Notes: generated by a model from the sequence alone, not told the origin. 58,755 nucleotides of DNA from Bacillota bacterium (GCA_017543265.1 JAFYGI010000025.1:1-58755); one strand, 5' to 3'; shown: positions 7,926-17,610, numbered from the stretch's first letter. Numbers and translations: made by a program.

Positions 7926-7962
7926 TACTACAGAAGATAAATCTGAAATTACGGAGGTAAAA

Positions 7963-10311
7963 ATGTTTTTAAACGAGTTAAGTATCGGACAGTCGGCAGT
8001 CATCAGGTCGGTGGGCGGCGACGGTGCGTTAAGGCAGCATTTTCTGGATATGGGCGTTATACCCGGGGCGGAAGTGACCATGGTCAAGCTGGCACCCATG
8101 GGCGACCCGATGCAGCTTAGCATACACGGCTACGAGCTGACACTGCGTCTTGCCGATGCGGAGAAAATAGAAATTGAAAAAACCGTGCCGCAGGTGGGCG
8201 AAAAAAAGCAAAAACCCGTAAAACGCACGGAACATCCCGGTCTGGGCGAGGAAGGCAGGTATCACAACAAGGCGGAGGAAACACCGCTGCCGGAGGACGA
8301 GGTACTGACCTTTGCGCTGGTGGGCAACCAAAACAGCGGCAAAACCACGCTTTTTAACCGACTTACGGGCTCCAATCAGCACGTCGGCAACTTTCCCGGC
8401 GTTACCGTGGAGCGTAAGGACGGCGCAATAAAGGGCTACTCGAATACGCAGGTCACAGACCTGCCGGGCATATATTCCATGTCGCCGTACTCGAGCGAGG
8501 AGCTTGTTTCGCGTGATTTTGTCCTGCATCAAAAGCCAAAGGCAATAATAAACATAATAGATGCATCAAATATAGAAAGAAATCTCTATCTTACAATGCA
8601 GCTGCTTGAAATGAACATACCGACGGTGGCCGCGCTGAATATGATGGATGAGGTGCGCGGAAACGGCGGCTCGGTGGATATAAACACCATGGAGGCCATG
8701 CTCGGTGTGCCCGTGGTGCCCATATCGGCGGCCAAAAACGAGGGCATAGACGAGCTGATACGCCATGCGGTGCATATTGCGCATTATCAGGAAACGCCGC
8801 TTAAACAGGACTTTTGCGATGAGCGTGACCGCGGCGGTGCCGTACACCGTTGTCTGCACGCCGTAAGTCACCTTATAGACGACCATGCGCGTGCGGCGGG
8901 CATCCCCGTAAGGTTTGCGGCAAGCAAGCTGATAGAGGGCGATGCGCTGATACTTGAGCAGCTTAAACTGGACGAAAACGAGAAAAAGCTTCTGGAGCAT
9001 ATCGCGCTTCAGCTTGAAAAAGAAAGAGGACTGGACAGAAGTGCGGCAATAGCCGAAATGCGCTTTGACTTTATAAAAAAGGTCTGTACACGCTGTGTAA
9101 CAAAGCCGCACGAAAGCAAGGAGCATATAAGAAGTGCGAAAATAGATAAGGTGCTGACGGGCAAATATACTGCAATACCCGTGTTTATCGCAATAATGGC
9201 GCTTATATTTTTCCTGACGTTCAACGTGTTCGGCGCGTTTTTGCAGGGTATACTTGAAAATGCGGTGGAGTCGCTGACGAAGCTTACGGACGGTTTTCTT
9301 GCGTCTGCGGGCGTAAACGACGTTTTGCACGGCCTTATAATAAAGGGTGTTTTCCGTGGCGTGGGCAGCGTTATAAGCTTTTTGCCGATAATCGTCATAC
9401 TGTTTTTGTTCCTTTCATTGCTGGAGGACAGCGGATATATCGCGCGTGTAGCGTTTTTCATGGATAAGCTTTTAAGAAAAACGGGCTTGTCGGGAAGAAG
9501 CATCGTGCCGCTTCTGATAGGCTTTGGCTGTACCGTGCCCGCGGTAATGTCCACAAGGACATTGCCCAGCGAGCGCGACCGAAGAATGACCATACTGCTT
9601 ACGCCCTTTGTAAGTTGTACGGCAAAGCTGCCGATATATATGTTTTTTGTGGACGCATTTTTCCCGCGTAACGGTTGGCTTGTGACAACGCTTTTGTATA
9701 TCCTGGGCATAGTAACGGGTATCGCTGTGGCGTTTATTTACAAAAAAACGCTGTTCAAGGGCGAGGCGGTGCCGTTTGTTATGGAGCTGCCGAACTATCG
9801 TATGCCGTCTGCGGCAAACGTGCTGCAGCTTTTGTGGGAAAAGGCAAAGGACTTTTTGCAAAGAGCCTTTTCCGTTATATTTGCGGCAACTATAATAGTG
9901 TGGTTTTTGCAGAGCTTTGATGCAAACCTTAGGTTTGTGCAGGACTCGTCTGACAGTATGCTTGCGGGCATAGCGGGTATACTGGTGCCGCTTTTTAGGC
10001 CGCTCGGCCTTGGCGACTGGCGCATTTGCACGTCCCTTATAACGGGCTTTATGGCAAAGGAAAGTGTTGTTTCGACACTTAAAATATTGTTTGCATCGTC
10101 GGGCGGCGTAAGCGCTTCGATGGATACCCTGTCTGCGGTTTCGCTGCTGGTGTTCAGCCTTTTGTATACCCCCTGCGTGGCGGCGATAGCATCCGTCAAG
10201 CGTGAGCTTGGCATTAAATGGGCGGCGGGCGTTGTTATATGGCAGTGTGCCGTGGCATGGACGGCCGCGTTTGCGGTAAGACTTATCGGGCTTTTGCTCG
10301 GACTTGGATGA
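7963..10311 (+). CDS. feoB: Ferrous iron transporter, FeoA-FeoB fusion
   Basis: 782-aa inner-membrane Fe(II) transporter. Residues 1-75 form a FeoA (SH3-like) domain fused to FeoB. The cytosolic G domain starts at about residue 115 with G1 G-N-Q-N-S-G-K-T-T (about 120), G3 D-L-P-G and G4 N-M-M-D. The membrane part starts at about residue 400 and has the two Gate regions with conserved Cys: F-G-C-T-V-P-A (about 522) and F-V-S-C-T-A-K (about 549). The start at 7963 is chosen for its GGAGGT ribosome binding site and because a longer frame from 7894 would begin inside the promoter. FeoC is absent. Confidence 0.92.
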   Translation: MFLNELSIGQSAVIRSVGGDGALRQHFLDMGVIPGAEVTMVKLAPMGDPMQLSIHGYELTLRLADAEKIEIEKTVPQVGEKKQKPVKRTEHPGLGEEGRYHNKAEETPLPEDEVLTFALVGNQNSGKTTLFNRLTGSNQHVGNFPGVTVERKDGAIKGYSNTQVTDLPGIYSMSPYSSEELVSRDFVLHQKPKAIINIIDASNIERNLYLTMQLLEMNIPTVAALNMMDEVRGNGGSVDINTMEAMLGVPVVPISAAKNEGIDELIRHAVHIAHYQETPLKQDFCDERDRGGAVHRCLHAVSHLIDDHARAAGIPVRFAASKLIEGDALILEQLKLDENEKKLLEHIALQLEKERGLDRSAAIAEMRFDFIKKVCTRCVTKPHESKEHIRSAKIDKVLTGKYTAIPVFIAIMALIFFLTFNVFGAFLQGILENAVESLTKLTDGFLASAGVNDVLHGLIIKGVFRGVGSVISFLPIIVILFLFLSLLEDSGYIARVAFFMDKLLRKTGLSGRSIVPLLIGFGCTVPAVMSTRTLPSERDRRMTILLTPFVSCTAKLPIYMFFVDAFFPRNGWLVTTLLYILGIVTGIAVAFIYKKTLFKGEAVPFVMELPNYRMPSAANVLQLLWEKAKDFLQRAFSVIFAATIIVWFLQSFDANLRFVQDSSDSMLAGIAGILVPLFRPLGLGDWRICTSLITGFMAKESVVSTLKILFASSGGVSASMDTLSAVSLLVFSLLYTPCVAAIASVKRELGIKWAAGVVIWQCAVAWTAAFAVRLIGLLLGLG

Positions 10312-10340
10312 TGATATAAAAAATAGGGGAGGTGCGTGTA

Positions 10341-12152
10341 TTGTCTGCCGATAAATTTGATGCACTTTTGAAAAAACTTGATATAAGCACAAAGGACATG
10401 GCCGAATTTATAAACGTGGACAGATCCTATGTCATAAGGGTCAGAAACGGCAGCAGAGTGCTGCGCCGCGGCGGACACGCATCTGTCAGGATGATAAACG
10501 GGCTGTATGAATACTGTGTTTATACAAAAAAATTGGGACAGCTTAAAAAAATCATCGGCTGCGGCGAAGACAATGCCGCAGTCGTTATTGATGCGCTTAC
10601 GCGCTACCTCTACGGAGGCAGCGGGGAAATGAGCGAAAAACCCGCTAAAAACACCGATACAAAGCAAAAAAAGGATGAGTATTTTTCCTACAGGCTAAAG
10701 GCCGTTATGGAGCTTACGGATCTGTCGAACATAAGGCTGTCAAGGCTTATCAATGTGGACCCGTCGCTTATAAGCCGATGGCGCGGCGGTATGTCGATAC
10801 CGCGGGACAGCAAAATGCAGGAGCATTTGTGCAGAACGCTTATAAAGCGGGTCTGCATGGGCAGCGGTGCCGATGAGCTGGCGCGGATTCTGTCCTTGCC
10901 CGCCGAGGAGCTCGAGGTGGAGGAACACGGCGTAAAATGCCTTAAAAAATGGCTTTTCGGCAGACAGCCGGGCAATAATGCCATTGTGGAAAGCCTGCTT
11001 GCGGGCATAGACAATATGTCGCCTGCCGATAAAATGACCGCACTGCCGTTTGAGGAAGCGGCAAACAGGATAGATGTCAACGACAAGGCGGAGGTCTACA
11101 CGGGCATAGACGGCATGAGAAGAGCCGTTATCCGTCTGCTCGGCAATGCCGTGGAAAACAGATACAGGGAGCTTTTCTTGTATTCCGACCAGAGCATGGA
11201 GTGGCTGACGGGCGACAGAAGCTATCTTATAAAGTGGTTTTCGCTTATGAGCGAGGCACTTAAGCGCGGCACAAGGATAAAAATAATACACAACATAGAC
11301 CGCGGGACGGCGGAAATGACGGGAGCCATCAAAAACTGGCTGCCGCTTTACATGACGGGCAACATAAACTCCTACTACAGCACCAGGCTCAACGGCAGCA
11401 GATTTTCAAATACGCTGTTTCTTGCACCGGGGCACGCCTGCATATACAACAACCATGTTTCGGGCTTTGAGGAGCTTGCCCGCTACAGCTATTACACGTC
11501 TGCCGAGGATCTGGAAAAATGCGGTGAAATGTTCGATATGCTTATGAAAAACTGTCGGGAGCTTATAAAGATAGAACTGCCGCACCGCATGAAGAAGATG
11601 AATTCGTCCATAATAGAAACAAACGGCGTAAATGTCATACAAAACAGGCTTTCGCTGGCGACCATGCCGGATGCGCTTGCGGACAGGTTTGCGGAAAATA
11701 TGTCGGATGCCAACCGTATGGAGTTTTACAGCGAGCGGGATATACAAAAACGCCGCTATGCGGCCAACCTGAAAAGCGGCTATGTGTGCGAATTTATCCC
11801 GCTGCCCGATGAAAACAGCCTGCGCGGCGGCAGGGTGGCGGCAGACAGCTGTATAAGCGGGCTGTATTACACGCCGCAGCTGCTGGCAAAACATCTGGAG
11901 GCGATAATAAGGCTGATGGAACAGCGCGAAAACTACAATTTTATCGTGCTGCCCAACACGCTGCTTTCAAACAGCCGCCTTGTAATAGGCGAAAAAAACG
12001 TGATAATAAACCATTTCAGCACGCCAAAGGCGGATTTTGTCATGGATCATCCGCTTATGCGCTCGGCCTTTGCGGTATACGCAGAGGATCTTCGCCAGCA
12101 GTACGGCATGAGTAAAAATGCCTGCATAAAAAGACTGCGCAGATATTTGTAA
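10341..12152 (+). CDS. Large regulator with two helix-turn-helix domains and an uncharacterised sensor region
   Basis: 603 aa, cytosolic, no membrane segments. Residues 1-60 and about 110-170 each look like XRE-type HTH domains: S-T-K-D-M-A-E-F-I-N-V-D-R-S-Y-V in the first, S-N-I-R-L-S-R-L-I-N-V-D-P-S-L-I-S-R-W in the second. The remaining ~430 residues contain R-G-T-R-I-K-I-I-H-N and W-L-P-L-Y-M-T-G. I associate this block with large clostridial transcriptional regulators, perhaps with a phospholipase-D-like fold, but it has no function I can name. TTG 10341 is preferred over GTG 10332 because GGGGAGG (10326-10332) overlaps the GTG and is 8 nt from the TTG. It follows feoAB by 29 nt and may be cotranscribed with it. 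Confidence 0.75.
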   Translation: MSADKFDALLKKLDISTKDMAEFINVDRSYVIRVRNGSRVLRRGGHASVRMINGLYEYCVYTKKLGQLKKIIGCGEDNAAVVIDALTRYLYGGSGEMSEKPAKNTDTKQKKDEYFSYRLKAVMELTDLSNIRLSRLINVDPSLISRWRGGMSIPRDSKMQEHLCRTLIKRVCMGSGADELARILSLPAEELEVEEHGVKCLKKWLFGRQPGNNAIVESLLAGIDNMSPADKMTALPFEEAANRIDVNDKAEVYTGIDGMRRAVIRLLGNAVENRYRELFLYSDQSMEWLTGDRSYLIKWFSLMSEALKRGTRIKIIHNIDRGTAEMTGAIKNWLPLYMTGNINSYYSTRLNGSRFSNTLFLAPGHACIYNNHVSGFEELARYSYYTSAEDLEKCGEMFDMLMKNCRELIKIELPHRMKKMNSSIIETNGVNVIQNRLSLATMPDALADRFAENMSDANRMEFYSERDIQKRRYAANLKSGYVCEFIPLPDENSLRGGRVAADSCISGLYYTPQLLAKHLEAIIRLMEQRENYNFIVLPNTLLSNSRLVIGEKNVIINHFSTPKADFVMDHPLMRSAFAVYAEDLRQQYGMSKNACIKRLRRYL

Positions 12153-12159
12153 AAATCGG

Positions 12160-12189
12160 TTGACGATATGGGTAAAATAATGTTATAAT
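12160..12189 (+). promoter_or_regulatory. Promoter ahead of the DUF3298-like gene
   Basis: TTGACG (12160-12165), 18 nt, TATAAT (12184-12189), then GGAGGTG before ATG 12237. It may be the main promoter of the operon running to polC. Confidence 0.6.
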
Positions 12190-12236
12190 TATTGTATAAA
12201 TGTGGTTTACATACATAAATAACGGAGGTGTGTTTT

Positions 12237-13022
12237 ATGAAAAAGATCATCGCATTTGCCGCAGCGGCGGTAATGGCTCTTTCTGCGCCTGTGTCGGGCT
12301 TTGCGGCAACGTCGCAGGATATTATAACAAATAAAAGGATATATTCCGAGGCCAAGCATACAAGCAAGGCTATGAGCTACCAGACGGCGGCTGTAAAGCT
12401 CAGCAAAAAGTCGGGCAAAAAGGAATATATAAAGGTCGATATAGTATACCCCAATATGAAGGGCTACACAAGCATAATCAAGGACTTTAATGCACAGAAC
12501 AAGGCAGAGATGCGCAAGATGGGCGAAAGCTTCATCAAGGAATACGCAAAGGATGCCCAGAAGTATTCGGCAGACACAAAGTTTGCTTCTTCAAAGGCCG
12601 AGGCACCGTATTCGCTTAAAATAGAATACTCCATGAAGTATAACCAAAACAGCGTTATTTCGGTGCTTTATACCAAGACCGTGACTATTGCGGGCGATGT
12701 TGAGAGTGTTGAGTATTCATCACGCAATTTTGACTTTGTAACAGGCAAGGAAATAGAGCCCGACGAGGTCTCCGTTATCCCCACCAAGGGCGAGACCGTG
12801 AAGCTGGCACTTAAAAACTTTAAATCCAAGATAAAATCGGGCAAAAAGATATACTATCAGGATGTCGAGCTTGACGAGGACGACCTGCAGTTCTATTTTG
12901 AAAACAAAGCGATCGTATTTTACGTTGCACCCGGACTTATCGCGGATGCGGACAGAGGCATCGTAACATACAAGCTGGATGACGATACGGCACGCACCTA
13001 CCTTAAAAACAAGGCGAAATAA
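12237..13022 (+). CDS. Secreted DUF3298-like protein
   Basis: 261 aa with a clear signal peptide: M-K-K-I, then an Ala-rich hydrophobic core ending near S-G-F-A-A. The mature part contains S-R-N-F-D-F-V-T-G-K-E-I-E, typical of DUF3298 domains such as the extracellular part of RsiV, and ends with a Y-K-L-D-D segment. No transmembrane anchor or sorting signal is seen, so it should be released or loosely wall-associated. Start chosen at 12237 (GGAGGTG upstream) rather than 12228. The next gene begins 11 nt later, probably the same transcript. Function unknown. Confidence 0.7.
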   Translation: MKKIIAFAAAAVMALSAPVSGFAATSQDIITNKRIYSEAKHTSKAMSYQTAAVKLSKKSGKKEYIKVDIVYPNMKGYTSIIKDFNAQNKAEMRKMGESFIKEYAKDAQKYSADTKFASSKAEAPYSLKIEYSMKYNQNSVISVLYTKTVTIAGDVESVEYSSRNFDFVTGKEIEPDEVSVIPTKGETVKLALKNFKSKIKSGKKIYYQDVELDEDDLQFYFENKAIVFYVAPGLIADADRGIVTYKLDDDTARTYLKNKAK

Positions 13023-13033
13023 AGGTGAGATAA

Positions 13034-13492
13034 ATGTATGTCTTTTCATTGGAAGGCGAGGATATAAAAAAGTTTATGAACTGCCTTCTGCGTGAGGAAA
13101 GTTTTGATATATTCAGGGTACACAGCTGCGAAATAGTCACATACTGCACCTTTAAGATCGACGGTGCTGTCAACAAGGATTATTTTGCACCCGATGAGGC
13201 ACCGGAGGGCAGCTGTCCGTGGGCACTTGCAAAGCCTGCGGTGTTTGGCCTTATAAAGGGCAAAAGGCTGCCGAAGGTGTTTAAACTGGTGCTTGCGGTG
13301 CCGCGGGACAAGCTGCCGCTTTTGCATGACAACCTTAAAGAGGCGTTTTTGAACATAAATTACGAAAACGGCAAAATAACCTTTGTAACGGGTACCCTGC
13401 AAAACGAGTTTAAACTGGACAAACAGCAGGATGCTGCATTTGAAGGCTATATTAAAAAGCTTTTTAAAAAATTGGGCTTAACGGCCATATAA
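13034..13492 (+). CDS. DUF5721-like conserved protein
   Basis: 152 aa, soluble, no signal peptide. Sequence features (F-R-V-H-S-C-E-I-V-T-Y-C-T-F-K-I-D-G near the N-terminus) fit the DUF5721 family of Clostridia; that assignment is from memory. Its location directly upstream of pyrH suggests a housekeeping role, but no function can be proposed. The ribosome binding site AAAGGTGAG is well placed. Confidence 0.65.
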   Translation: MYVFSLEGEDIKKFMNCLLREESFDIFRVHSCEIVTYCTFKIDGAVNKDYFAPDEAPEGSCPWALAKPAVFGLIKGKRLPKVFKLVLAVPRDKLPLLHDNLKEAFLNINYENGKITFVTGTLQNEFKLDKQQDAAFEGYIKKLFKKLGLTAI

Positions 13493-13513
13493 AGGAAAGG
13501 TCAGGGGCATAAA

Positions 13514-14212
13514 ATGTACAAAAGAATAGTGCTTAAATTAAGCGGAGAGGCTATCTCAAGCGGGGCGGGCAGCTTTGATAACGAGATAATCTCCGGCATA
13601 GTGGAGCAGATAAAGACGATAATCGCCATGGGCACACAGGTAACGCTTGTTATAGGCGGCGGCAATTTCTGGCGCGGCAGAAGCGCAAACCCCGCCATGG
13701 ACAGGACAAAGGCGGACCAGATAGGTATGCTGGCTACCGTTATGAATGCTATCTATGTTGCCGATTTTATCAGGCAAAAGGGCGGCGATGCCACGGTTAT
13801 GACACCGATAAAGATAGGCACCGTAACGGAGGAGTTTTCAAAGGATCTGGCAGAGAAATATCTGGCGGAGAACAAGGTGCTCATTTTTGCGGCGGGCATA
13901 GGCCATCCGTTTTTCTCCACCGATACGGTCACAGCGCTCCGTGCGTGTGAGCTTAACGCGGATGCCATACTTTTTGCAAAGAATATCGACGGTGTATACG
14001 ACAAGGACCCCGCGGTATATCCCGATGCAAAGAAGTTTGACGAGATACCCTGCAAGGATATTGTCGAGAAAAACCTTAAGGTAATAGATATTGCGGCGGC
14101 AAACCTTTGCTACGAGCAGAAAATACCCGTCGTGTTGTTCGGACTTGCGGAGGAAAACGGCATTGTCAGGGCGGCAAACGGCGAAAAGATAGGTACGGTC
14201 GTTACCGTATAA
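13514..14212 (+). CDS. pyrH: UMP kinase
   Basis: 232 aa. Cytosolic hexameric amino-acid-kinase-fold enzyme that phosphorylates UMP to UDP with ATP. N-terminal K-L-S-G-E-A and G-G-G-N-F-W-R-G phosphate-binding motifs, D-Q-I-G-M-L-A-T-V-M-N, and T-D-T-V-T-A-L-R-A are all present. First gene of the pyrH-frr-uppS-cdsA-dxr-rseP-ispG-polC cluster common in Clostridia. Confidence 0.96.
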   Translation: MYKRIVLKLSGEAISSGAGSFDNEIISGIVEQIKTIIAMGTQVTLVIGGGNFWRGRSANPAMDRTKADQIGMLATVMNAIYVADFIRQKGGDATVMTPIKIGTVTEEFSKDLAEKYLAENKVLIFAAGIGHPFFSTDTVTALRACELNADAILFAKNIDGVYDKDPAVYPDAKKFDEIPCKDIVEKNLKVIDIAAANLCYEQKIPVVLFGLAEENGIVRAANGEKIGTVVTV

Positions 14213-14246
14213 TACAGCAAAATAATTTTAAGGAGGGACGCATAAT

Positions 14247-14801
14247 ATGTCCGATAAAACAAAAGTATTTGAAGAGAAGATGGAAAAAACGGTAAAAAAT
14301 CTTGAAAGCGAGCTTCAGACTATCCGTGCAGGCCGCGCAAATCCGCACGTTCTGGATAAGATAAAGGCGGAGTGCTACGGTATGGAAATGCCCGTAAACC
14401 AGCTTGCAAACATTGCAACACCCGAGGCAAGAGTAATAACCATCACACCCTATGATGTAAGCACATTAAAGGCTATCGAAAAGGCCATAAACACATCGGA
14501 GCTTGGCATACATCCCAACAACGACGGCAAGGTCATAAGACTTGTGTTCCCCGAACTTACAGAGGAAAGACGTAAGGGCCTTACAAAGGATGTAAAGAAA
14601 AAGGGCGAGGACTCAAAGGTCGCTGTCAGAAATATCCGCCGTGATGCCGTTGACAAGGTAAAGAAAATGGAAAAGGCAAGCGAGATAACCGAGGACGAGC
14701 TTAAAAATCTTGAGACCGAGATACAAAAGCTTACAGATAAGTATGTTGCCGAAATAGATAAATTGGTCGAGGCAAAAAATAAGGATATTATGTCAATTTA
14801 A
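14247..14801 (+). CDS. frr: Ribosome recycling factor
   Basis: 184 aa, the usual length. With EF-G it splits post-termination ribosomes. Typical blocks: [33 protein letters not shown], and the C-terminal helix. The ribosome binding site AAGGAGGG is strong. Confidence 0.97.
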   Translation: MSDKTKVFEEKMEKTVKNLESELQTIRAGRANPHVLDKIKAECYGMEMPVNQLANIATPEARVITITPYDVSTLKAIEKAINTSELGIHPNNDGKVIRLVFPELTEERRKGLTKDVKKKGEDSKVAVRNIRRDAVDKVKKMEKASEITEDELKNLETEIQKLTDKYVAEIDKLVEAKNKDIMSI

Positions 14802-14806
14802 TAAAT

Positions 14807-14840
14807 AAAAATAGTCTGATTTTCAAATCAGACTATTTTT
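14807..14840 (+). terminator. Terminator-like hairpin between frr and uppS
   Basis: Perfect 12-bp stem ATAGTCTGATTT (14811-14822) / AAATCAGACTAT (14825-14836), extended by flanking A/T pairs, with a T-run. It sits inside the operon and may cut transcription after frr or act partially. The uppS ribosome binding site follows at once and I see no new promoter. Confidence 0.75.
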
Positions 14841-14859
14841 TGTAAAGAGAGGTAACAAT

Positions 14860-15573
14860 ATGGCAAACAATGTACCAAAGCACATTGCAATAATAATGGA
14901 CGGCAACGGCCGCTGGGCAAAAAAAAGGATGCTTCCGCGCGTTATGGGGCATAAAATGGGCGCGGATGCGCTTGACCGTATGCTTAATGCCGCAGGCAGT
15001 CTGGGTGTGGAGCATATAACGGTCTACGCCTTTTCCACCGAAAACTGGAAGCGTGCCGAGGAAGAAGTAAAGGGCATAATGGGCATACTGCGCGAATACA
15101 TTAATAAGTATTTCCGTGAGTATATAAACAGCGATTTTAGGGTAGACTCTGTAGGGGATCTTTCGCGCCTTGCACCCGACCTGCAGGAGGATATTGCACG
15201 CCTTAAAGAGGCATCCAAGGACAGAAAGGGCATACATCTTACAATAGCCATGAACTACGGCGGCAGGGATGAGATAAAGCGTGCCGTGCAAAAGCTTGCG
15301 CAGCGTGTGAAGGACGGCGAACTGCAGCCCGAGGACATAACGGAGGAACTTATATCGCAAAACCTTGACAGCTATCCCACGCCCGATCCCGAGCTTGTTA
15401 TACGCACCAGCGGCGAATTCAGAACGTCAAATTTCTTACTGTGGCAAAGTGCGTATGCGGAATATTATATTACGGACAAATTATGGCCCGACTTTACGGT
15501 AGAGGATCTGAAGGACGCTATAAAGAGCTACCAGGGCAGAGACCGCCGTTTCGGCGGCAGAAACGAGGAATGA
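14860..15573 (+). CDS. uppS: Isoprenyl transferase (undecaprenyl diphosphate synthase)
   Basis: 237-aa cis-prenyltransferase that makes undecaprenyl diphosphate, the lipid carrier for peptidoglycan and other wall polymers. I-A-I-I-M-D-G-N-G-R-W-A (catalytic Asp about residue 14) and R-T-S-G-E-x-R-T-S-N-F-L-L-W-Q near the C-terminus are the family signatures. Its IPP/FPP substrate depends on the MEP-pathway genes dxr and ispG just downstream. Confidence 0.96.
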   Translation: MANNVPKHIAIIMDGNGRWAKKRMLPRVMGHKMGADALDRMLNAAGSLGVEHITVYAFSTENWKRAEEEVKGIMGILREYINKYFREYINSDFRVDSVGDLSRLAPDLQEDIARLKEASKDRKGIHLTIAMNYGGRDEIKRAVQKLAQRVKDGELQPEDITEELISQNLDSYPTPDPELVIRTSGEFRTSNFLLWQSAYAEYYITDKLWPDFTVEDLKDAIKSYQGRDRRFGGRNEE

Positions 15574-15574
15574 T

Positions 15575-16438
15575 ATGGCGGTAAGAGTTATTTCGGCTGT
15601 GGTCGGCGCACTTATTTTTATCGCCGTGTTTTTGGGCGGCCTTATCCCGCTTAAGATCGGTGCGGCGGTCATTTCCATAATAGGTATGTATGAGCTGTAT
15701 ACCGCAGTTTCGGGCAAGTTAAAGCCCGTGCATTTTGTAGGCTTTGCCGCAGAGCTTTGGTATGTGTTTGTATACAATACCGTTGAATATACAGATCTCA
15801 CAGAGGGCGGCAGACATATCGGTTATATTTTGGGGGCCAACCATGATATGATACTTATTGCCGTTATATTGCTGCTGGTCATTATGGTAGCTATGCACGA
15901 AAAGACAAGTATACATGATGTGGCTATAACCGTGTTCGGCTTTTTGTATGTGGGTATGCTTATGTACTGCCTTGTGATATTGTATCAGATGAACAGTATT
16001 TTTATATGGATACCGCTTGTCTGTGCATGGGGCAGCGATACCTTTGCATATTTTGTCGGGGTAAAATTCGGCAAACACAAGCTTGCACCCGTTTTAAGCC
16101 CCAAAAAATCGGTCGAGGGCGCAATAGGCGGCGTTGTGGGCGCAGGTGTGCTTATGGCGGTCTATATGCTTGCTGTGCAAAAACTGGGTCTTTTTGACCA
16201 AGGGCTTGATAACCGCTATATATGGCAGTTTGCGCTTGTGGGCGCAGGCGCGGCGGCCTTCTCTCAGGTGGGCGATATTGCCGCATCTACCATAAAGCGT
16301 CAGATGGGCATTAAGGACTACGGCAAGATCATGCCCGGACACGGCGGTATTTTGGACAGATTTGACAGCGTGCTGTTTACCGCACCTACGGTGTATATTT
16401 TGATACAATGGTTTATCAATAAATGGTGGGAGATGTAA
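15575..16438 (+). CDS. cdsA: Phosphatidate cytidylyltransferase
   Basis: 287-aa membrane enzyme converting phosphatidic acid and CTP to CDP-diacylglycerol. Multiple helices; the C-terminal signature S-x-x-K-R-Q-M-G-I-K-D-Y-G-K-I-M-P-G-H-G-G-I-L-D-R-F-D-S is complete. Starts 1 nt after uppS stops. Confidence 0.95.
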   Translation: MAVRVISAVVGALIFIAVFLGGLIPLKIGAAVISIIGMYELYTAVSGKLKPVHFVGFAAELWYVFVYNTVEYTDLTEGGRHIGYILGANHDMILIAVILLLVIMVAMHEKTSIHDVAITVFGFLYVGMLMYCLVILYQMNSIFIWIPLVCAWGSDTFAYFVGVKFGKHKLAPVLSPKKSVEGAIGGVVGAGVLMAVYMLAVQKLGLFDQGLDNRYIWQFALVGAGAAAFSQVGDIAASTIKRQMGIKDYGKIMPGHGGILDRFDSVLFTAPTVYILIQWFINKWWEM

Positions 16439-16440
16439 AA

Positions 16441-17583
16441 ATGGCAAAAAATATTACTATTTTGGGCTCTACGGGGTCTATCGGCACGCAGACGCTTGAT
16501 GTTGTGCGTGAGATAGGCGGCATAAGCATTAAGGCTATGACTACCAACACCCGTATAGAGCTTTTTGAAAAGCAAATAAGAGAATTTAAGCCCGAGCTGG
16601 TCTGCGTTATGAACGCAGATAAGGCAAAGGAGCTTGAAAACAATATAAAAGACTTGAATATCCCCGTGCTTACGGGCATGGACGGCCTTGTTGCCGCTGC
16701 GACCTATGAAAAAAGCGATACCGTTGTAAACTCGGTGGTGGGAAACATAGGCCTGAGACCGACGGTAGCGGCTATAAAGGCAAAAAAGGACATTGCCCTT
16801 GCCAACAAGGAGACCCTTGTTACCTGCGGTGAGCTTGTGATGAAGCTTGTACGCGAAAACGGCGTGCATATGTATCCCGTTGACAGCGAGCATTCGGCAA
16901 TTTTTCAATCTCTGCAGGGGAATGACGGCAACAAAATAGAAAAGATAATACTTACCGCTTCGGGCGGACCCTTCCGTATACGCGAAAGCCTTGAGGGGAT
17001 AACCGTTGCGGATGCACTTGCACACCCCAACTGGTCTATGGGCAAAAAAATAACCATTGACTCTGCTACACTTATGAATAAGGGGTTGGAGGTGATAGAG
17101 GCCAAATGGCTTTTTGATGTGCCGCTTGAAAAAATACAGGTGACGGTGCATCCCCAAAGTATAATACATTCCGCTGTGGAATACGAGGACGGCGCGGTTA
17201 TGGCGCAGCTTGGCGTACCCGATATGAAGGTGCCTATCCAGTATGCGCTCACCTATCCAAAACGTGTTAAAAATTCATTTAAAAAGCTTGATTTGTTTGA
17301 AACGGCGACACTTACCTTTGAAAGGCCGCAGAAAGACAAATTCAAGTGTCTGTCGCTTGCCTACAGGGCAATAGAAACGGGGGGCACCATGCCCTGCGTT
17401 ATGAACGGCGCGAACGAGGTGGCCGTAAACAGGTTTTTAAACGGCGGCATAGAGTTTTTGCAGATACCCGAGATAATAGAAAGGGTAATGAACGAACATA
17501 CGGTGAAATATAATTATACACTGGAGGATGTGCTTGCGGCCGACGAATGGTCACGCAGTACAGCCGCGGGGATAAAATTCTGA
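16441..17583 (+). CDS. dxr: 1-deoxy-D-xylulose 5-phosphate reductoisomerase
   Basis: 380 aa. Second step of the MEP isoprenoid pathway, NADPH- and metal-dependent. I-L-G-S-T-G-S-I-G at the N-terminus binds NADPH; D-S-E-H-S-A, L-T-A-S-G-G-P-F-R and W-x-M-G-K-K-I-T-I-D-S-A-T-L-M-N-K-G-L-E-V-I-E-A form the catalytic region. Start 16441 is preferred over 16423 because GGGAGATG lies upstream and the protein then begins directly with the Rossmann strand. Confidence 0.96.
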   Translation: MAKNITILGSTGSIGTQTLDVVREIGGISIKAMTTNTRIELFEKQIREFKPELVCVMNADKAKELENNIKDLNIPVLTGMDGLVAAATYEKSDTVVNSVVGNIGLRPTVAAIKAKKDIALANKETLVTCGELVMKLVRENGVHMYPVDSEHSAIFQSLQGNDGNKIEKIILTASGGPFRIRESLEGITVADALAHPNWSMGKKITIDSATLMNKGLEVIEAKWLFDVPLEKIQVTVHPQSIIHSAVEYEDGAVMAQLGVPDMKVPIQYALTYPKRVKNSFKKLDLFETATLTFERPQKDKFKCLSLAYRAIETGGTMPCVMNGANEVAVNRFLNGGIEFLQIPEIIERVMNEHTVKYNYTLEDVLAADEWSRSTAAGIKF

Positions 17584-17610
17584 TTTGGCGTTTTAAGGAG
17601 AGAATTTATT

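Noticed and set aside
7894..7962. Upstream GTG start for feoAB
   Set aside because: It lies within the -35 region of an ideal promoter; the ATG at 7963 has a GGAGGT site and begins at the FeoA domain.
8566..9330. 254-aa minus-strand frame inside feoAB, and similar long minus frames at 9009-9710 and 9472-10392
   Set aside because: Antisense shadows of a well-supported FeoB; composition rich in Arg, His and Cys, typical of wrong-frame translation.
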